Below are positions 10,801-21,540 of a stretch of DNA of 64,000 bases, piece after piece (position 1 is the stretch's first letter; every line of letters starts with the position of its first letter). The notes below the pieces were generated by a model, which worked only from the letters and a program-made list of their open reading frames with translations, was not told the DNA's origin and made no database searches. Source of the stretch: Hirundichthys speculiger (lineage: Eukaryota > Chordata > Actinopteri > Beloniformes > Exocoetidae); contig JAGFBZ010000171.1 in assembly GCA_018398805.1 (NCBI GenBank), forward strand, positions 322,501-386,500, read 5' to 3'. The translations under genes and the position numbers were made by a program.

Positions 10801-13512
10801 AGAGACAGAGGACAGAGGACAGAGACAGAGACAGAGACAGAGACAGAGGGAGAGACAGAGGACAGAGGACAGAGAGACAGAGACAGAGGACAGAGGACAG
10901 AGGACAGAGATAGGACAGAGACAGAGGACAGAGACAGACAGGACAGAGGACAGAGGGACAGAGACAGAGGACAGAGGACAGAGGACAGAGGACAGAGGAC
11001 AGAGACAGAGACAGAGACAGAGGACAGAGACAGAGGACAGAGGACAGAGACAGAGGACAGAGACAGAGGACAGAGACAGACACAGAGAGCAGAGGACAGA
11101 GACAGAGGACAGAGACAGAGACAGAGACAGAGGACAGAGACAGAGGACAGAGACAGACACAGAGAACAGAGGACAGAGACAGAGGACAGAGACAGAGGAC
11201 AGAGACAGAGGACAGAGACAGAGGACAGAGACAGAGGACAGAGGACAGAGACAGAAACAGAGACAGAGGACAGAGACAGAGGACAGAGGACAGAGGACAG
11301 AGACAGAGAACAGAGGACAGAGACAGAGGACAGAGGACAGAGACAGAGGACAGAGACAGAGACAGAGGACAGAGACAGACACAGAGAACAGAGGACAGAG
11401 ACAGAGGACAGAGACAGAGAACAGAGGACAGAGACAGAGGACAGAGAACAGACAGAGACAGAGACAGAGACAGAGACAGAGACAGAGACAGAGGACAGAG
11501 AACAGAGGACAGAGACAGGACAGAGACAGAGACAGAGGACAGAGACAGAGGACAGAGGACAGAGGACAGAGACAGAGACAGAGGACAGAGACAGGCAGAA
11601 GAGGAAGTACCGAGCAGGCTGAGGCTCCGCCTGGGCGGGGGAGGGGGGGTGGGGGGGGTGCAGCGAGCCACCGCCGCCCCCCCACCTGGGAGAGATGTCC
11701 ACGTCAACCAGGGAGACCGTCTCACCTGGACACATGAGCAGACAGAGAGGAGGAGCAGAGGAAGGAGGGAGGAGTTAGTGCTGTGGGGGAGGGGCTGAGA
11801 AGCTGCCACGCCCCCACCTGTACGTGCACACACACACACACACACACTCACCGGTGAAGGGGGGGGTGAAGGCGCTGTGAGGCCGGGACACCTGCAGCCT
11901 GGCAACAACAAGACAAAGTTATCAGCCTGTTTCCATGGTTACCAGCACAGTCTTACCTGGAACACACCTGAGCCCCCCCACCCCTGACCCCCCCCCGGCT
12001 CGTCTCACCTGCTGCCGTCCTGGTCGCTGCAGGTGGACCCCCACACGTCCAGCAGACTCCCCCCAGACGAGGTGGAGGACGCCAGAGACGGCCTCTTGTC
12101 CAGGTTCCCCCCCAGGAGGCCCCGCCCCCCGAGGAGGCCCCCCCCCGCCCCCCCCGGAGATCCTGGTCCTGAACAGTTACTGAGCCGGACCTTCAGGGAC
12201 CCGCCTCCCTTCCTCGACTTCCCCCGGGGGGCCTTTTCTCCCGCCCCCCCCTCCAGGACCACCAGGGGGGAGGCCGGCCGCCCCCCCGAGGCCACGCCCA
12301 GTTTGGGCGTGGTGGCGCGGCTCTGGGGCTGGGAGCGGGACGGGCAAGGACCCGCCGGGTCGCGGGCCGGTCCGGAATACTGGTGAGAGTCTGCATGGGG
12401 GCGGGGCTCAACAGAGAGGGGGCGGGGCTCAACAGAGAGGGGGCGGGGCAGAGAGTCGGCGCAGACCCCCGCCTCCTCCGCCAGCCGGTGCACCTGCCTC
12501 ATCAGCCCGCTCAGAGTCCCGCCCACGAACACGGGGGCGCCGCCCCCCAGGTGTCTCCCCACCTGGCCGCTCCGCTCCGGCCTCGCCCCCGCCCCCCCCC
12601 CACCCTGCTCGGCCCCCAGCCCCTCCAGAACCAGCAGGGCGTCGCTGGTCTCGCTGGGGTCCTCGCCCGGCCCACCCCCCCTCCCCCCGACGTCAGAACC
12701 CGGTGGCAGGAGCAGCCCCCCCCTCCTCCCTCCCCCTCCCCCCCCTCCCCCAGCTGCCCCAGTTTTCTGCGTCAGAACCACGACCGGGTCCTGGTCCCCA
12801 GGGGGGCGGGTCTTCCCCAGACGCAGGGCCGGGTCCAGCAGGTTCCGGTCCAGCAGGTTCTGGGGCCACTGGCCAGTCTGTGTCTGTGGCACAGGACCGG
12901 GTTGGCCCCCGGGTCCAGCACCGGGCCCGGCTGGGTGGTCTGGGGGCCCGTGGACAGCCACTGCTGCAGGTTCTGATCCGGGGACAGAAGGCGGGTTCCG
13001 GACCGGGGTCCCACAGCGGTGCCTTCGGGTCCTGGACTTGATCCCGGGTCCAGATGTCTCTCCTCCTCCCGCGGGAGGAGTCCCGGGGGCGGCTGCTCCG
13101 GTCCACACTCCAGGATCCGGTCTCCGGACCGCAGCAAGTTCTGAAACACCATCAGCTGCGCCCTTGACCCGCGCGTCCCGGAACCGAAGTCCACGAACCG
13201 CTGCGCCGCCGCAGAGACGTCCTCCGGCGGTACCGGCTCGGAGCCCGGCGGCTGCGGCGGCACCAGGCCGCCGTCCAGCTCTTCTTTCCCGGCCAGCGGA
13301 GAGCTGTAGTGCGGGAACGGAGAGCCGAGGCCCGGCGGCCCTCCGGGCTCCACGTCGAACCCGCCGCCGCGGCGTCCCAGCGCCGCCTTGACGGGCCCGA
13401 ACCCGCCGCCGCCGGACACCAGCAGGTCGGGTTCGGGCAGCCGGTGGTACTCTGCGGACACGAGCCGCATCAGGACGAAGTCCGGAGACGATTCTTGCTG
13501 CGCGTCGTTCAT
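1726..13512 (-). CDS. socs7: socs7, suppressor of cytokine signaling 7 (partial gene, six coding exons visible)
   Basis: SOCS7 is a cytosolic adaptor: its SH2 domain binds phosphotyrosine and its C-terminal SOCS box recruits an elongin/cullin-5 ubiquitin ligase. Visible coding exons, in transcript order, are 13512-12009, 11898-11852, 11725-11611, 4191-4021, 2110-1971 and 1894-1726. Diagnostic segments are SETSDALLVLEGL in exon 1, ETVSLVDVDIS and RRSLSLLDDF across exons 3/4, ASSLRELEK before the SH2, and the SH2 start GWYWGPMNWEDAEMKLKGKP with the phosphotyrosine-binding FLVRDSS. All GT..AG junction phases agree. The rest of the SH2 and the SOCS box lie left of position 1. Two reading-frame breaks (exon 1 and exon 3) appear to be 1-nt sequence errors in or near G/C runs. 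The start is uncertain: ATG at 13512, or ATG at 13152 whose MVFQN resembles the human start MVFRN. Identity is from remembered homology and is secure; exact N-terminus is not. Confidence 0.93.
1971..2110 (-). CDS. socs7: socs7 coding exon 5
   Basis: 140 nt between acceptor GTGCTCAG and donor GTGGGGCT. Reads DTFLRTLPRPVPLRPDGQ and ends in DAASFASSLRELEK, matching the segment directly before the SH2 domain in vertebrate SOCS7 (SFAASLRELEK). Ends in phase 0. Confidence 0.92.
2111..2789. other. socs7 intron, unique part with a hAT-like terminal fragment
   Basis: Mostly unique intron sequence. Positions about 2492-2550 contain GTTATCGGTTATCGGTATCAG followed by GTTATCGTGAATCCCTAAT, which matches in reverse complement the left terminus of the hAT-like element at 28537 and 41548. 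It is a short solo fragment. Confidence 0.6.
2790..3947. repeat. T-rich low-complexity array (GTAGTTTTAGTTTT-like), socs7 intron
   Basis: About 1.16 kb of irregular TAGTTTTG / TAGTTTTAGTTTT units on the plus strand. In the sense of socs7 transcription it reads ACTAAAACTACAAAACT. It starts about 75 nt downstream of the exon 4 donor. Confidence 0.93.
4021..4191 (-). CDS. socs7: socs7 coding exon 4
   Basis: 171 nt between acceptor TCTCTGCAG and donor GTAGAGTC. It joins exon 3 to give LLDDFGGPPQQHGSF and continues with MQSLPPRPLALPP and NNIQHSLSLNGDALTQTF; human SOCS7 has LLDDISG at the same place. The intron upstream of it, 4192-11610, is 7.4 kb and almost wholly tandem repeat. The frame stays open past the donor (to about 3890), which is noted as a separate finding. 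Confidence 0.85.
4377..4932. repeat. minisatellite, 12-bp unit GACATCAGGTRY, socs7 intron
   Basis: About 45 copies of a 12-bp unit GACATCAGGTGT / GACATCAGGTAC. The T-G/A-C variation at the last two positions is scattered. Open frames such as repeated SYLMSHLM on the minus strand come only from the array. Confidence 0.95.
4933..5837. other. socs7 intron, unique sequence
   Basis: About 900 bases without a recognisable exon or repeat, apart from a short CTTAGCTTAG direct repeat near 5580. A minus-strand frame at 5615-5866 carries no recognisable domain. Confidence 0.5.
5838..6745. repeat. minisatellite, 19-bp unit, socs7 intron
   Basis: About 47 copies of a 19-bp unit, CTCCAGACTGCTAGCGAGC. Nearly every unit contains the palindrome GCTAGC. 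Variants (GAGTCTC, GAGCTTTC, ATTGCTAGTG) recur in blocks, showing higher-order duplication, for example about 6060-6240 versus 6290-6440. Confidence 0.95.
6940..8180. repeat. minisatellite, 9/10-bp unit GAAGCTCCTG, socs7 intron
   Basis: 1.24 kb of alternating GGAAGCTCCT (10 bp) and GAAGCTCCT (9 bp) units with occasional GAAGCTTCC. The 207-codon plus frame at 6777-7400 with EAPGSSWKLL repeats is a product of the array. Confidence 0.95.
8337..8540. repeat. (ACCAGG)n hexanucleotide array, socs7 intron
   Basis: About 34 hexamers ACCAGG with rare ACCAGA or ATCAGG units. It produces open frames in several phases (Arg-Thr, Gly-Pro, Gln-Asp), none of which is a gene. Confidence 0.95.
8815..11597. 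repeat. 2.8-kb GACAGAG / GAGGACA array, socs7 intron
   Basis: Mixture of 6-bp GAGACA and 7-bp GAGGACA units with occasional GAGAACA and ATAGGACA. On the transcribed strand it reads CTGTCTCTGTCCT. No frame contains a stop on the minus strand, so three overlapping open frames of about 965-1073 codons coexist, which marks it as non-coding. It begins about 14 nt past the exon 3 donor. Confidence 0.96.
11611..11725 (-). CDS. socs7: socs7 coding exon 3 (contains an apparent frameshift)
   Basis: Starts G|GT GAG ACG and encodes ETVSLVDVDISPR in one frame, then TPPTPPPPPRRSLSLL in the next frame, ending CTGCTCG before donor GTACTTCC. The length (115 nt) is one nucleotide too long to join exon 4 in phase. 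The excess base probably lies in the G/C runs at about 11640-11690. The 2.8-kb GACAGAG array begins only about 14 nt past the donor. Confidence 0.82.
11852..11898 (-). CDS. socs7: socs7 coding exon 2
   Basis: A 47-nt exon between acceptor TTGCCAG and donor GTGAGTGT. It reads LQVSRPHSAFTPPFTG with split codons at both ends and matches the vertebrate TQSAFSP..PLFTG segment. A (CA)n tract directly follows the donor at about 11826-11848. Confidence 0.85.
12009..13512 (-). CDS. socs7: socs7 coding exon 1 (N-terminal, low complexity)
   Basis: GC-rich first coding exon ending GACGGCAG before the donor GTGAGACG (phase 2). Residues from 13512 read MNDAQQESSPDFVLMRL, and MVFQNLLR follows at 13152. The conserved SETSDALLVLEGL and SRKGGGSLKVRLS segments lie in a different frame from MVFQN, so a net loss of 1 nt (or gain of 2) is needed between about 12900 and 12670, where long C/G runs occur. 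A 21-bp in-frame duplication near 12405-12450 gives LSVEPRP twice. Confidence 0.8.
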
Positions 13513-13760
13513 GGCGGCGGCTAACGGTCGCGGCTAACTGCTGCTCCCTTACATAACCGCCGCTGCGCCCCCCCGCCGAGCCGCCCGGGCCGCCGCCATG
13601 TCGAGTCCGGACCGGTTCGCGACGGTAACGGCTCTGCCGGACGTCGTCAGAGCAGGAGCGGACCTGAAACCCGCCCGGTACCGCCGCTCCGTGACGTTAG
13701 CCGCTAGCTGTTAGCCGTTAGCCTCCTGCCGACGCGTCCAGACAACATGGAGGTGATGGG
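13513..13760 (-). promoter_or_regulatory. socs7 5' flank, GC-rich probable promoter/5' UTR
   Basis: GC- and CpG-rich sequence directly upstream of the first socs7 ATG, changing sharply to AT-rich DNA after about 13790. No TATA box is evident. A plus-strand ATG in good context at 13598 opens only 38 codons. The assignment rests on position and base composition; the transcription start is not visible. Confidence 0.5.
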
Positions 13761-14347
13761 GGGGGGATCGATCAGAGGTGATCGATCACCGGGTGTCACT
13801 GTAGCCTCATTTCAATGTCATAACATTTAATGACATTTTAATTAAAGAAAACATTTAGCAATATTTTAATTAATTATATTTAAAACATTTATTTGGCTTT
13901 ATAATGATAAAAATATAATTAAAGATATTGATATTTTGTGAAATTTTATTTTAAAATATTTAATGGAATGTAAATAAAAATAATTGCATTAATATTGAAA
14001 GTTTTATATTTCATTAATTTGATGTATGTTTTATATTTCTATAAATATTTGATACATATTTGTTGACTGATGCATGTTGATACTTATTTTATATTAATCA
14101 TATTTATTGGCTGTCTAATTAATTATTAATGATCATGAAAAATAATTTTGATTTATTTTTAATTGAATTATTGTGACATATAATCACAATATGAAATTAA
14201 AAACGACAACAGTAAACAATCTTATTGATATATTTATTCTTATTGGTGATATTATAGATATATTAATAGATTATAATTTAATTCAATTTTATTTGTATAA
14301 CGTCTGTTACCATGTCAACTGTCTCCAGGTCTTTACAGAGACCAGAT

Positions 14348-14382
<35 letters not shown>

Positions 14383-14590
14383 AAACTGTACTTTCACAGT
14401 CAGGTAGAAATATTAACAATTCTGTCTTAAATAAAATTCTGGACTGCAACCAAACGTTTGTGGGTCATTCCTCCATGTTCCATCAGATCTGCTCCATGTG
14501 TTGTGTCACTGTCCTCTCTAGCTGCTCAGTGCGGCTCCATCTAGTGGCACAGATGTGTAATGGAAAGTCCAGCCTCAATTATGACTCAAC
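13761..14590. other. AT-rich intergenic spacer with (AT)n tract
   Basis: AT-rich DNA with no plausible exon. A perfect (AT)n run lies at about 14346-14376. Confidence 0.7.
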
Positions 14591-17500
14591 AGTCTAGTCC
14601 CGCCCAATTATAGCCCCTAGACCGCGCCCCCACTAGACTGGGAGCGCCCCACAGACTAGACTGGAGCGCCCCCACTAGACTGGAGCACCCCCACTAGACT
14701 AGGGAGCCCCCCACTAGGACTATGGAGCCCCCCACTAGACTGGAGCGCCCCCACTAGACTGGAACCCCTGGAGCGCCCCATAGACTGGAGCACCCCCCCA
14801 CTAGACTGGAGCGCCCCACTAGACCCACTACTGGCTCCCCCACTAGATCACCCCCCACTAGACAGCGCCCCCACTACCGTAGACAGCGCCCCACTACTGG
14901 AGCACCCCCCACTAGAATGGACCCTCCCCACTAGACTGGAGGCCCCACTAGACTGAACCCCCCACTAGATGGAGCGCCCCCACTAGACCCCCACTACTGG
15001 AGCGCCCCCCCACTAGACTGGAGCCCCACACCCCTCCCCACTAGACTGGAACTGCGCGCCCCCACTAGACTGGAGGCACACCCCCACTAGACTGGATCGC
15101 CCCCACTAGACTGGGACCTCCCCACTACTGGAACCCCCACTAGACTGAGGAGACTCCCCACTAGACTGGAGCGCCCCCACTAGACTGGAGTGCCCCCACT
15201 AGACTGGACCCTCCCCACTAGACTGGAGCGCCCCCACTAGACTGGAGCGCCCCCACTAGACTGGACCCTCCCCACTAGACTGGAGCACCCCCACTGGACT
15301 GGAGCACCCCCACTGGACTGGAGCACCCCCACTGGACTGGAGCACCCCCACTGGACTGGAGCGCCCCCACTAGAGTGGACCGCCCCACTAGACTGGAGCA
15401 CCCCCACTTGACTGAAGCGCCCCCACTAGACTGGAGCACCCCCACTGGACTGGAGCACCCCCACTAGACTGGAGCACCCCCACTGTCTGGAAGCACCCCC
15501 ACTAGACTGGAGGCACCCCCCACGCCCCCCCCCCACTGGAGCGCCCCCCACTAGACTGGACCCTCCCCACTAGATGGAGCGCCCCACTAGAACTGAAGCG
15601 CCCCACTAGACTGGACCCTCCCCCCCCCCTAGACTGGAGCGCCCCCACTGGAGCCCCCACTAGACTGAGCACCCCCACGAGACTGGCCCCCCCACTAGAC
15701 TGGAGCGCCCCCACTAGATGGACCCCACTAGACTGGAGCACCCCCCACTAGACTGGGACCCCCAACTGACTGAGCGCCCCCACTAGACTGGAGCGCCCCC
15801 ACTAGACTGAGCGCCCCACTAGACTGGAGCCTCCCCCAAGACTGGAGACGACTAGACTACCCCCCACTAGACTGGAGCCCCCCACTAGACTGGAGCGCCC
15901 CCACTAGACTGGACCCTCCCCACTAGACTGGAGCGCCCCCACTAGACTGGAGCGCCCCCCACTAGACTGAGCGCCCCACTAGCCCCCACTGGACCCCCAC
16001 TAACTGACTGGCACCCCCACTGGACTGGAGGCCCCCACTAGACTGAGAGAGCGCCCCCCCCACTAGACTGGACGCCCCCACAGACTGGAGCACCCCACTA
16101 GACGCCCCCCCCCACTAGACTGGAGCGCACCCCCACTAGACCGGACCACTAGACTGGAGCGCCCCCCACTGACTGGAGCCCCCCACTAGACTGGAGCGCC
16201 CCCACTAGACTGGAGCGCCCCCACATGGAGCCCCCCACTGGAGCGCCCCCACTAGACTGGACCCTCCCCACTAGACTGGAGCGCCCCCCCATTAGACTGG
16301 AGCCTCCCCCCCCACTGGGCCCCCCCACTAGACTGGGCGCCCCCACTAGACTGGCCCCCACTAGCTGGACCCCCCACTAGACTGGAAGCGCCCCACACTG
16401 GAGCTGGACCCCCACTAGACTGGAGACCACTTCCCCACTAGACTGGAGCCGCCCCCACTAGACTGGAGCACCCCCCACTAGACTGGAGCCCCCCACTAGA
16501 CTGGAGCCCCCCCCCACTAGACTGGAGCGCCCCCACTAGACTGGACCCTAGTCCCCCACTAGACTGGAGCCCCCCATAGACTGGAGCCCCCCCACTAGAC
16601 TGGACTCCCCCACTAGACTGGAGCGACCCCCACTAGACTGAGCACCCCCCACTAGACTGGAGCGACGCGCCCCACTAGAGCTGGCGCCCCCCAACTAGAC
16701 TGGTCCCCACTGGAGCCCCCCCACTGGACTGGAGCGCCCCCACTAGACTGGCACCCCCCACTAGACTGGAGCGCCCCCACTAGACTGGAGCCCCCCACTA
16801 GACTGGAGCACCCCCACTAGAAGACTGGAGCGCCCCCACTAGACTGGAGACCCCCACAAGATGGAGCACCCCACTAGACTGGAGCGGCCCCCACTAGACT
16901 GGAGCCTCCCCACTAGACTGGCGAGCGCCCCCTGGACCCCACTAGACTGGAGCTGGACCCCCACTAGACTGGAGCGCCCCCACTAGAGACTGGAGACCCC
17001 CCCCACTAGACTGGAGGCCCCACACTGGAGACCCCCCACTGCCCCCACTAGACTGGAGCGCCCCCCACTAGACTGGAGCGCCCCACGCCCCCACTAGACT
17101 GGGCCCCACTAGACTGGAGCGCCCCCACTAGACTGGAGCACCCCCCACTAGACTGGAGCGCCCCCACTAGCCCACTAGACTGGCACCCCCACTAGACTGG
17201 AGCTGGAGCCCCCACTAGACTGGAGGAGACTGGACCCCCCACTAGACTGGAGCGCCCCCCACTAGACTGCCCCACTAGAGAGCGCCCCCCACTAGACTGA
17301 GCACCCCCACTAGACTGGAGCGCCCCCACTAGACTGGAGCGCCCCCACTAGACTGGAGAACCCCCCCTAGACCCCCCACTAGACTGGAGCACCCCCACTA
17401 GACTGGAGCCCCCCCACTAGACTGGAGCGCCCCCACTAGACTGGAGCACCCCCACACTAGACTGGAGCGCCCCCACTAGACTGGAGCACCCCCACTAGAC

Positions 17501-19960
17501 TGGAGCGCCCCCACTAGACTGGAGCGCCCCCACTAGAGCACCCCCCACTAGACTGGAGCGCCCCCCACTGGAGAGACTGGAGCGCCCCCACTAGACTGGA
17601 GCACCCCCCACTAGACTGGAGCGCCCCCACTAGACTGGAGCACCCCCACTAGACTGGAGAGACTGGACTGGACCCCCACTAGACTGGAGCGCCCCCCCTA
17701 GACTGGCACCCCCCACTAGACTGGAGCCCCCACTAGCGCCCCACTAGACTGGAGCGCCCCCACTAGACTGGAGCACCCCCCCACTAGACTGGACCCTCCC
17801 CACTAGACTGGAGCGCCCCCACTAGACTGGAGCACCCCCCCACTAGACTGGAGCGCCCCCACTAGACTGGAGCACCCCCACTAGACTGGAGCACCCCCCA
17901 CTAGACTGGACGCCCCCACTAGACTGGACCCCCCTCCCCACTAGACTGGAAGCGCCCCCCCCACTAGACTGGAGCGCCCCCCACTGGAGACACCCCCCTC
18001 CCCACTAGACTGGAGCACCCCACTAGACTGGAGCAACTCCGCCCCACTAGACTGGAGACTAGACTGGACCCCCCCTAGACTGGAGCACCCCCACTAGACT
18101 GGAGCGCCCCCCCACTAGACTGGAGCGCCCCCACTACTGGACTGGAGCTCCCCCCCCACTGGACTGGAGCACCCCCCCAGAGACTCCCCCACTACTGGAC
18201 TGGAGCACCCCCACTGGACTGGAGCACCCCCACTGGAGACTGGAGCACCCCCCACACTAGACTGGAGCACCCCACTAGACTGGAGCCCCCACTGCCCCCA
18301 CTAGACTGGAGCGCCCCCACTAGACTGGACCCTCCCCACTAGACTGCGACTGGAGCACCCCACTAGACTGGAGAGCACCCCCACTAGACTGAGAGAGCAG
18401 CGCCCCCCACTAGACTGGACCCTCCCCACTAGACTGGAAGCGCCCCACTAGACTGGAGCGCCCCCACTAGACGGAGCAACCCCCACAAGACTAGAGCCAC
18501 CCCCCACTAGACTGGACCCCCCACTAGACTGGAGGCCCCCCACGGACTGGAGCGCCCCCACTAGACTGGAGCGCACCCCCACTAGACTGGAGCACCCACA
18601 AGACTGGAGCCCCCCCACAAGACTGGAGCACCCCCCACTAGACTGGAGCCCTCCCCACAAGACTGGAGCGACTGGAGCGCCCCCACTAGACTGGAGCGCC
18701 CCCCACTAGACTGACTGGAGCCCCCACTAGACTGGAGCCCCCCCACTAGACTGGAGCGCCCCCACTGGACGGAGCACCCCCACTAGACTGAGCGGCCCCT
18801 GACTAGGACTGGAGCGCCCCCACTAGACTGGACCACTCCCCACTGGACTGGAGCGCCCCCACTAGACTGGACCCTCCCCACTAGACTGGAGCGCCCCCAC
18901 TGGACTGGAGCACCCCCCACTAGACTGGAGCGCCCCCACTAGACTGGAGCCCCCACAAGACTGGAGCGCCCCCACTGGACTGGACCCTCCCCACTGGACT
19001 GGAGCGGAGCTGGACCCCCCCACTAGAACCACTAGACTGGAGCCCCCCACTAGACTGACTGGAGCGCCCACAGACTGGAGCGCCCCCACTAGACTGGACC
19101 CTCCCCACTAGACTGGAGCGCCCCCACTGGACTGGAGCACCCCCACTAGACTGGAGCGCCCCCACTAGACTGGAGCGCCCCCACAAGACTGGAGCGCCCC
19201 CACTGGACTGGACCCTCCCCACTGGACTGGAGCGCCCCCATTAGACTGGACCCTCCCCACTAGACTGGGGCGCCCCCACTAGACTGGAGCGCCCCCACTA
19301 GACTGGAGCACCCCCACTAGACTGGAGCGCCCCACTAGACTGGAGCGCCCCCACTAGACTGGACCCTCCCCACTAGACTGGAGCGCCCCCACTAGACTGG
19401 AGCACCCCCACTAGACTGGAGCGCCCCCCCCACTAGACTGGACCCTCCCCACTAGACTGGAGCGCCCCCACTAGACTGGAGCACCCCCACTAGACTGGAG
19501 CGCCCCACTAGACTGGAGCGCCCCCACTAGACTGGACCCTCCCCACTAGACTGGAGCGCCCCCACTAGACTGGAGCACCCCCACTGCAGCCCCCACTAGA
19601 CTGGAGCCCCCCACTACGCCCCACTAGACTGGAGCGCCCCCACTAGATGGGCCCCCCACTAGACTGGAGCGCCGCCACTAGACTGGACCCCCCCCACACT
19701 AGGACCCCTACTAGACGGACCCTCCCCACTAGACTGGAGCGCCCCCACTAGACTGGAGCCCCCCCACTAGACTGGGGCGCCCCACTAGACTGGACCCCCC
19801 CACTAGACTGGAGCGCCCCCACTAGACTGGACCCCCCCACTAGACTGGAGCACCCCTACTAGACAGGACCCTCCCCACTAGACTGGAGCGCCCCCACTAG
19901 ACTGGAGCGCCCCCACTAGACTGGAGCGCCCCCACTGGACTGGGGCGCCCCCACTGGTTC
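14590..19960. repeat. 5.4-kb minisatellite, 19-bp unit, between socs7 and kpnb1
   Basis: Array of a 19-bp unit AGACTGGAGCGCCCCCACT, with variants AGCACCCCC and ACCCTCCCC. The flanks (about 15150-15480 and 18840-19960) keep a clean 19-bp period. The interior (about 15500-18800) is full of dropped or added bases and truncated units. It lies upstream of socs7 and downstream of kpnb1. The uneven noise looks like poorly resolved consensus. Confidence 0.95.
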
Positions 19961-21540
19961 TGGTCACGTCTCCATCAGGAACCAGAATCAGTGACGTCAG
20001 CCGGGTCGTTCCTGCTCAGGTGTCCAATCAGCATCTCCTTCTGGAGGGCGGAGCCTGTGGATGTGACATCATACAGAATTACACACCTTTAAGAAAGTTT
20101 TTACTTTCCCAGATTCAGACATCAGTTCAAAAACATTTCAACCAGATTAATACGTTGAACCGGACCGCACCAGAATAAACTCTGACCCGAGACCGTTCTC
20201 ATCCGTTACTATAGCAACAGGAGGAACCTCCCGCCTCACCTGTCCGTCACCTACCACGTTGTTTCCACACAGTTCATCCACAAACGTACGTTAGTTCAAA
20301 TTCAGGTTTCAGAACCACCTGATTCTGGAAGTTCTTGACCCAGGAGGACCTTCTGGACCTTCTGGACCTCTGGTTCTGGTTGGTCCAGTTCGTTCTTCCA
20401 GTTTGAGCTTATAAAATGTTTTCTTGGATGCAGATCTGAGTTAATGTCAAACTTATTTCTTCTTTCAAAGTTGTAAATTTACATTTTAGTTTCTGGCCCA
20501 GGTGACTTCAGGGTAAACATCCAGGTCGTCATGGTGATCTGAGGCTCACCTGGCTGATCCTGCAGGGGCCCGGCGCCCCCTGGTGGACCAGAGAAGACAA
20601 TACAAAAACCCAGAAACTGACGTCACAAACTCAGGTTTACTAAAACCAATAAACTAGTAAATTTGTTAATAAGTCAGATTTACATCAAAAACAAACTTGA
20701 GATAAAAATCCTGAAACTGCAACTTCATAAAATCAGAAATAAAATCGTCTTGATGATCGAAGGAAATTAATTAGCTGATTTTTTGATAAGAATCAGATCA
20801 GATTTGATAAACTTTCACCAACAAAACTAAAACTTTATAACATCAAATTTTCAGACAAAAACCCAGAAAAGTTTCAAGGAAAACTAAAAAAAAAAACAAG
20901 AGCCAAATGTTTCAGAAATTAACTTCATAAACGAAGTAAATCTGAAAAGAAATAAACTAAAACAAGAACAATTTTTTTTCCTCATCAGGTTGGTTTTCTT
21001 CTAGAACGTCCGTCTTCCTCCTGCAGGGGACCGAGGCACCGTCTGTCCTTGTCTCAGACGTCTCCGACCTGCAGACGCTTTTATTTTGTCGGTTTTCATC
21101 AGAACAAGCGGCAGAAGTTTCAGAACAATATAGACTTTATTAGTTCACTAAAGAAAAAGAAACTGGCTTTAAATGATTCACAATTCAGCAATAAATCGAC
21201 TTTCCAGGTTCATCACGTCAACACAGGAAGTGCATCTTCCCACAGCCGCCACACCTCTACAAAATAAAAGCCCTCCGGCCAGAAACACTGCTCCCGGGTC
21301 AGTTTAAGGCTGAAAGCGGCAGCATCCAGTCAGGCCGCACTGAGCGCGCTCACTGCAGCGTCACATGACTGACGAGCAGACGGGTCGGGGAGCGAGATCA
21401 AACAGAAAAATAAATCAAGGTTGTTCGTGGCGTCACATCAAAAGCCCAACGGTGGGCGGCGGCCAAAGTTCAGCGTCCAATCAGAGGAGTCCGCGGCGAT
21501 CCGGTCCACCAGTCCGACAGGAAGCCAAATCACCAGAACT
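19961..21540. other. intergenic sequence, no assignable gene
   Basis: Mixed-composition unique DNA, AT-rich at 20640-20990. I saw short splice-like motifs on the minus strand near 20050, 20235 and 20550, but they do not chain into a gene. Confidence 0.5.

Noticed and set aside
8690..11911. Open frames of 965-1073 codons on the minus strand
   Set aside because: Three frames are open at once over one simple repeat; the proteins are only Leu/Ser/Val/Cys repeats. Only the upstream edge contains real socs7 exon 3.
13598..13714. Plus-strand ATG in good context upstream of socs7
   Set aside because: Only 38 codons in a GC-rich promoter region; no domain or downstream exon recognised.
14590..19960. 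Array considered as CRISPR because of regular spacing
   Set aside because: Units are contiguous with no unique spacers, and the context is eukaryotic with spliced genes. The same holds for every other array here.
19985..20057. Possible terminal exon on the minus strand (LQKEMLIGHLSRNDPAD then stop)
   Set aside because: Splice-like CAG upstream and 23 open codons only; no adjoining exon chains to it and the product is unknown.
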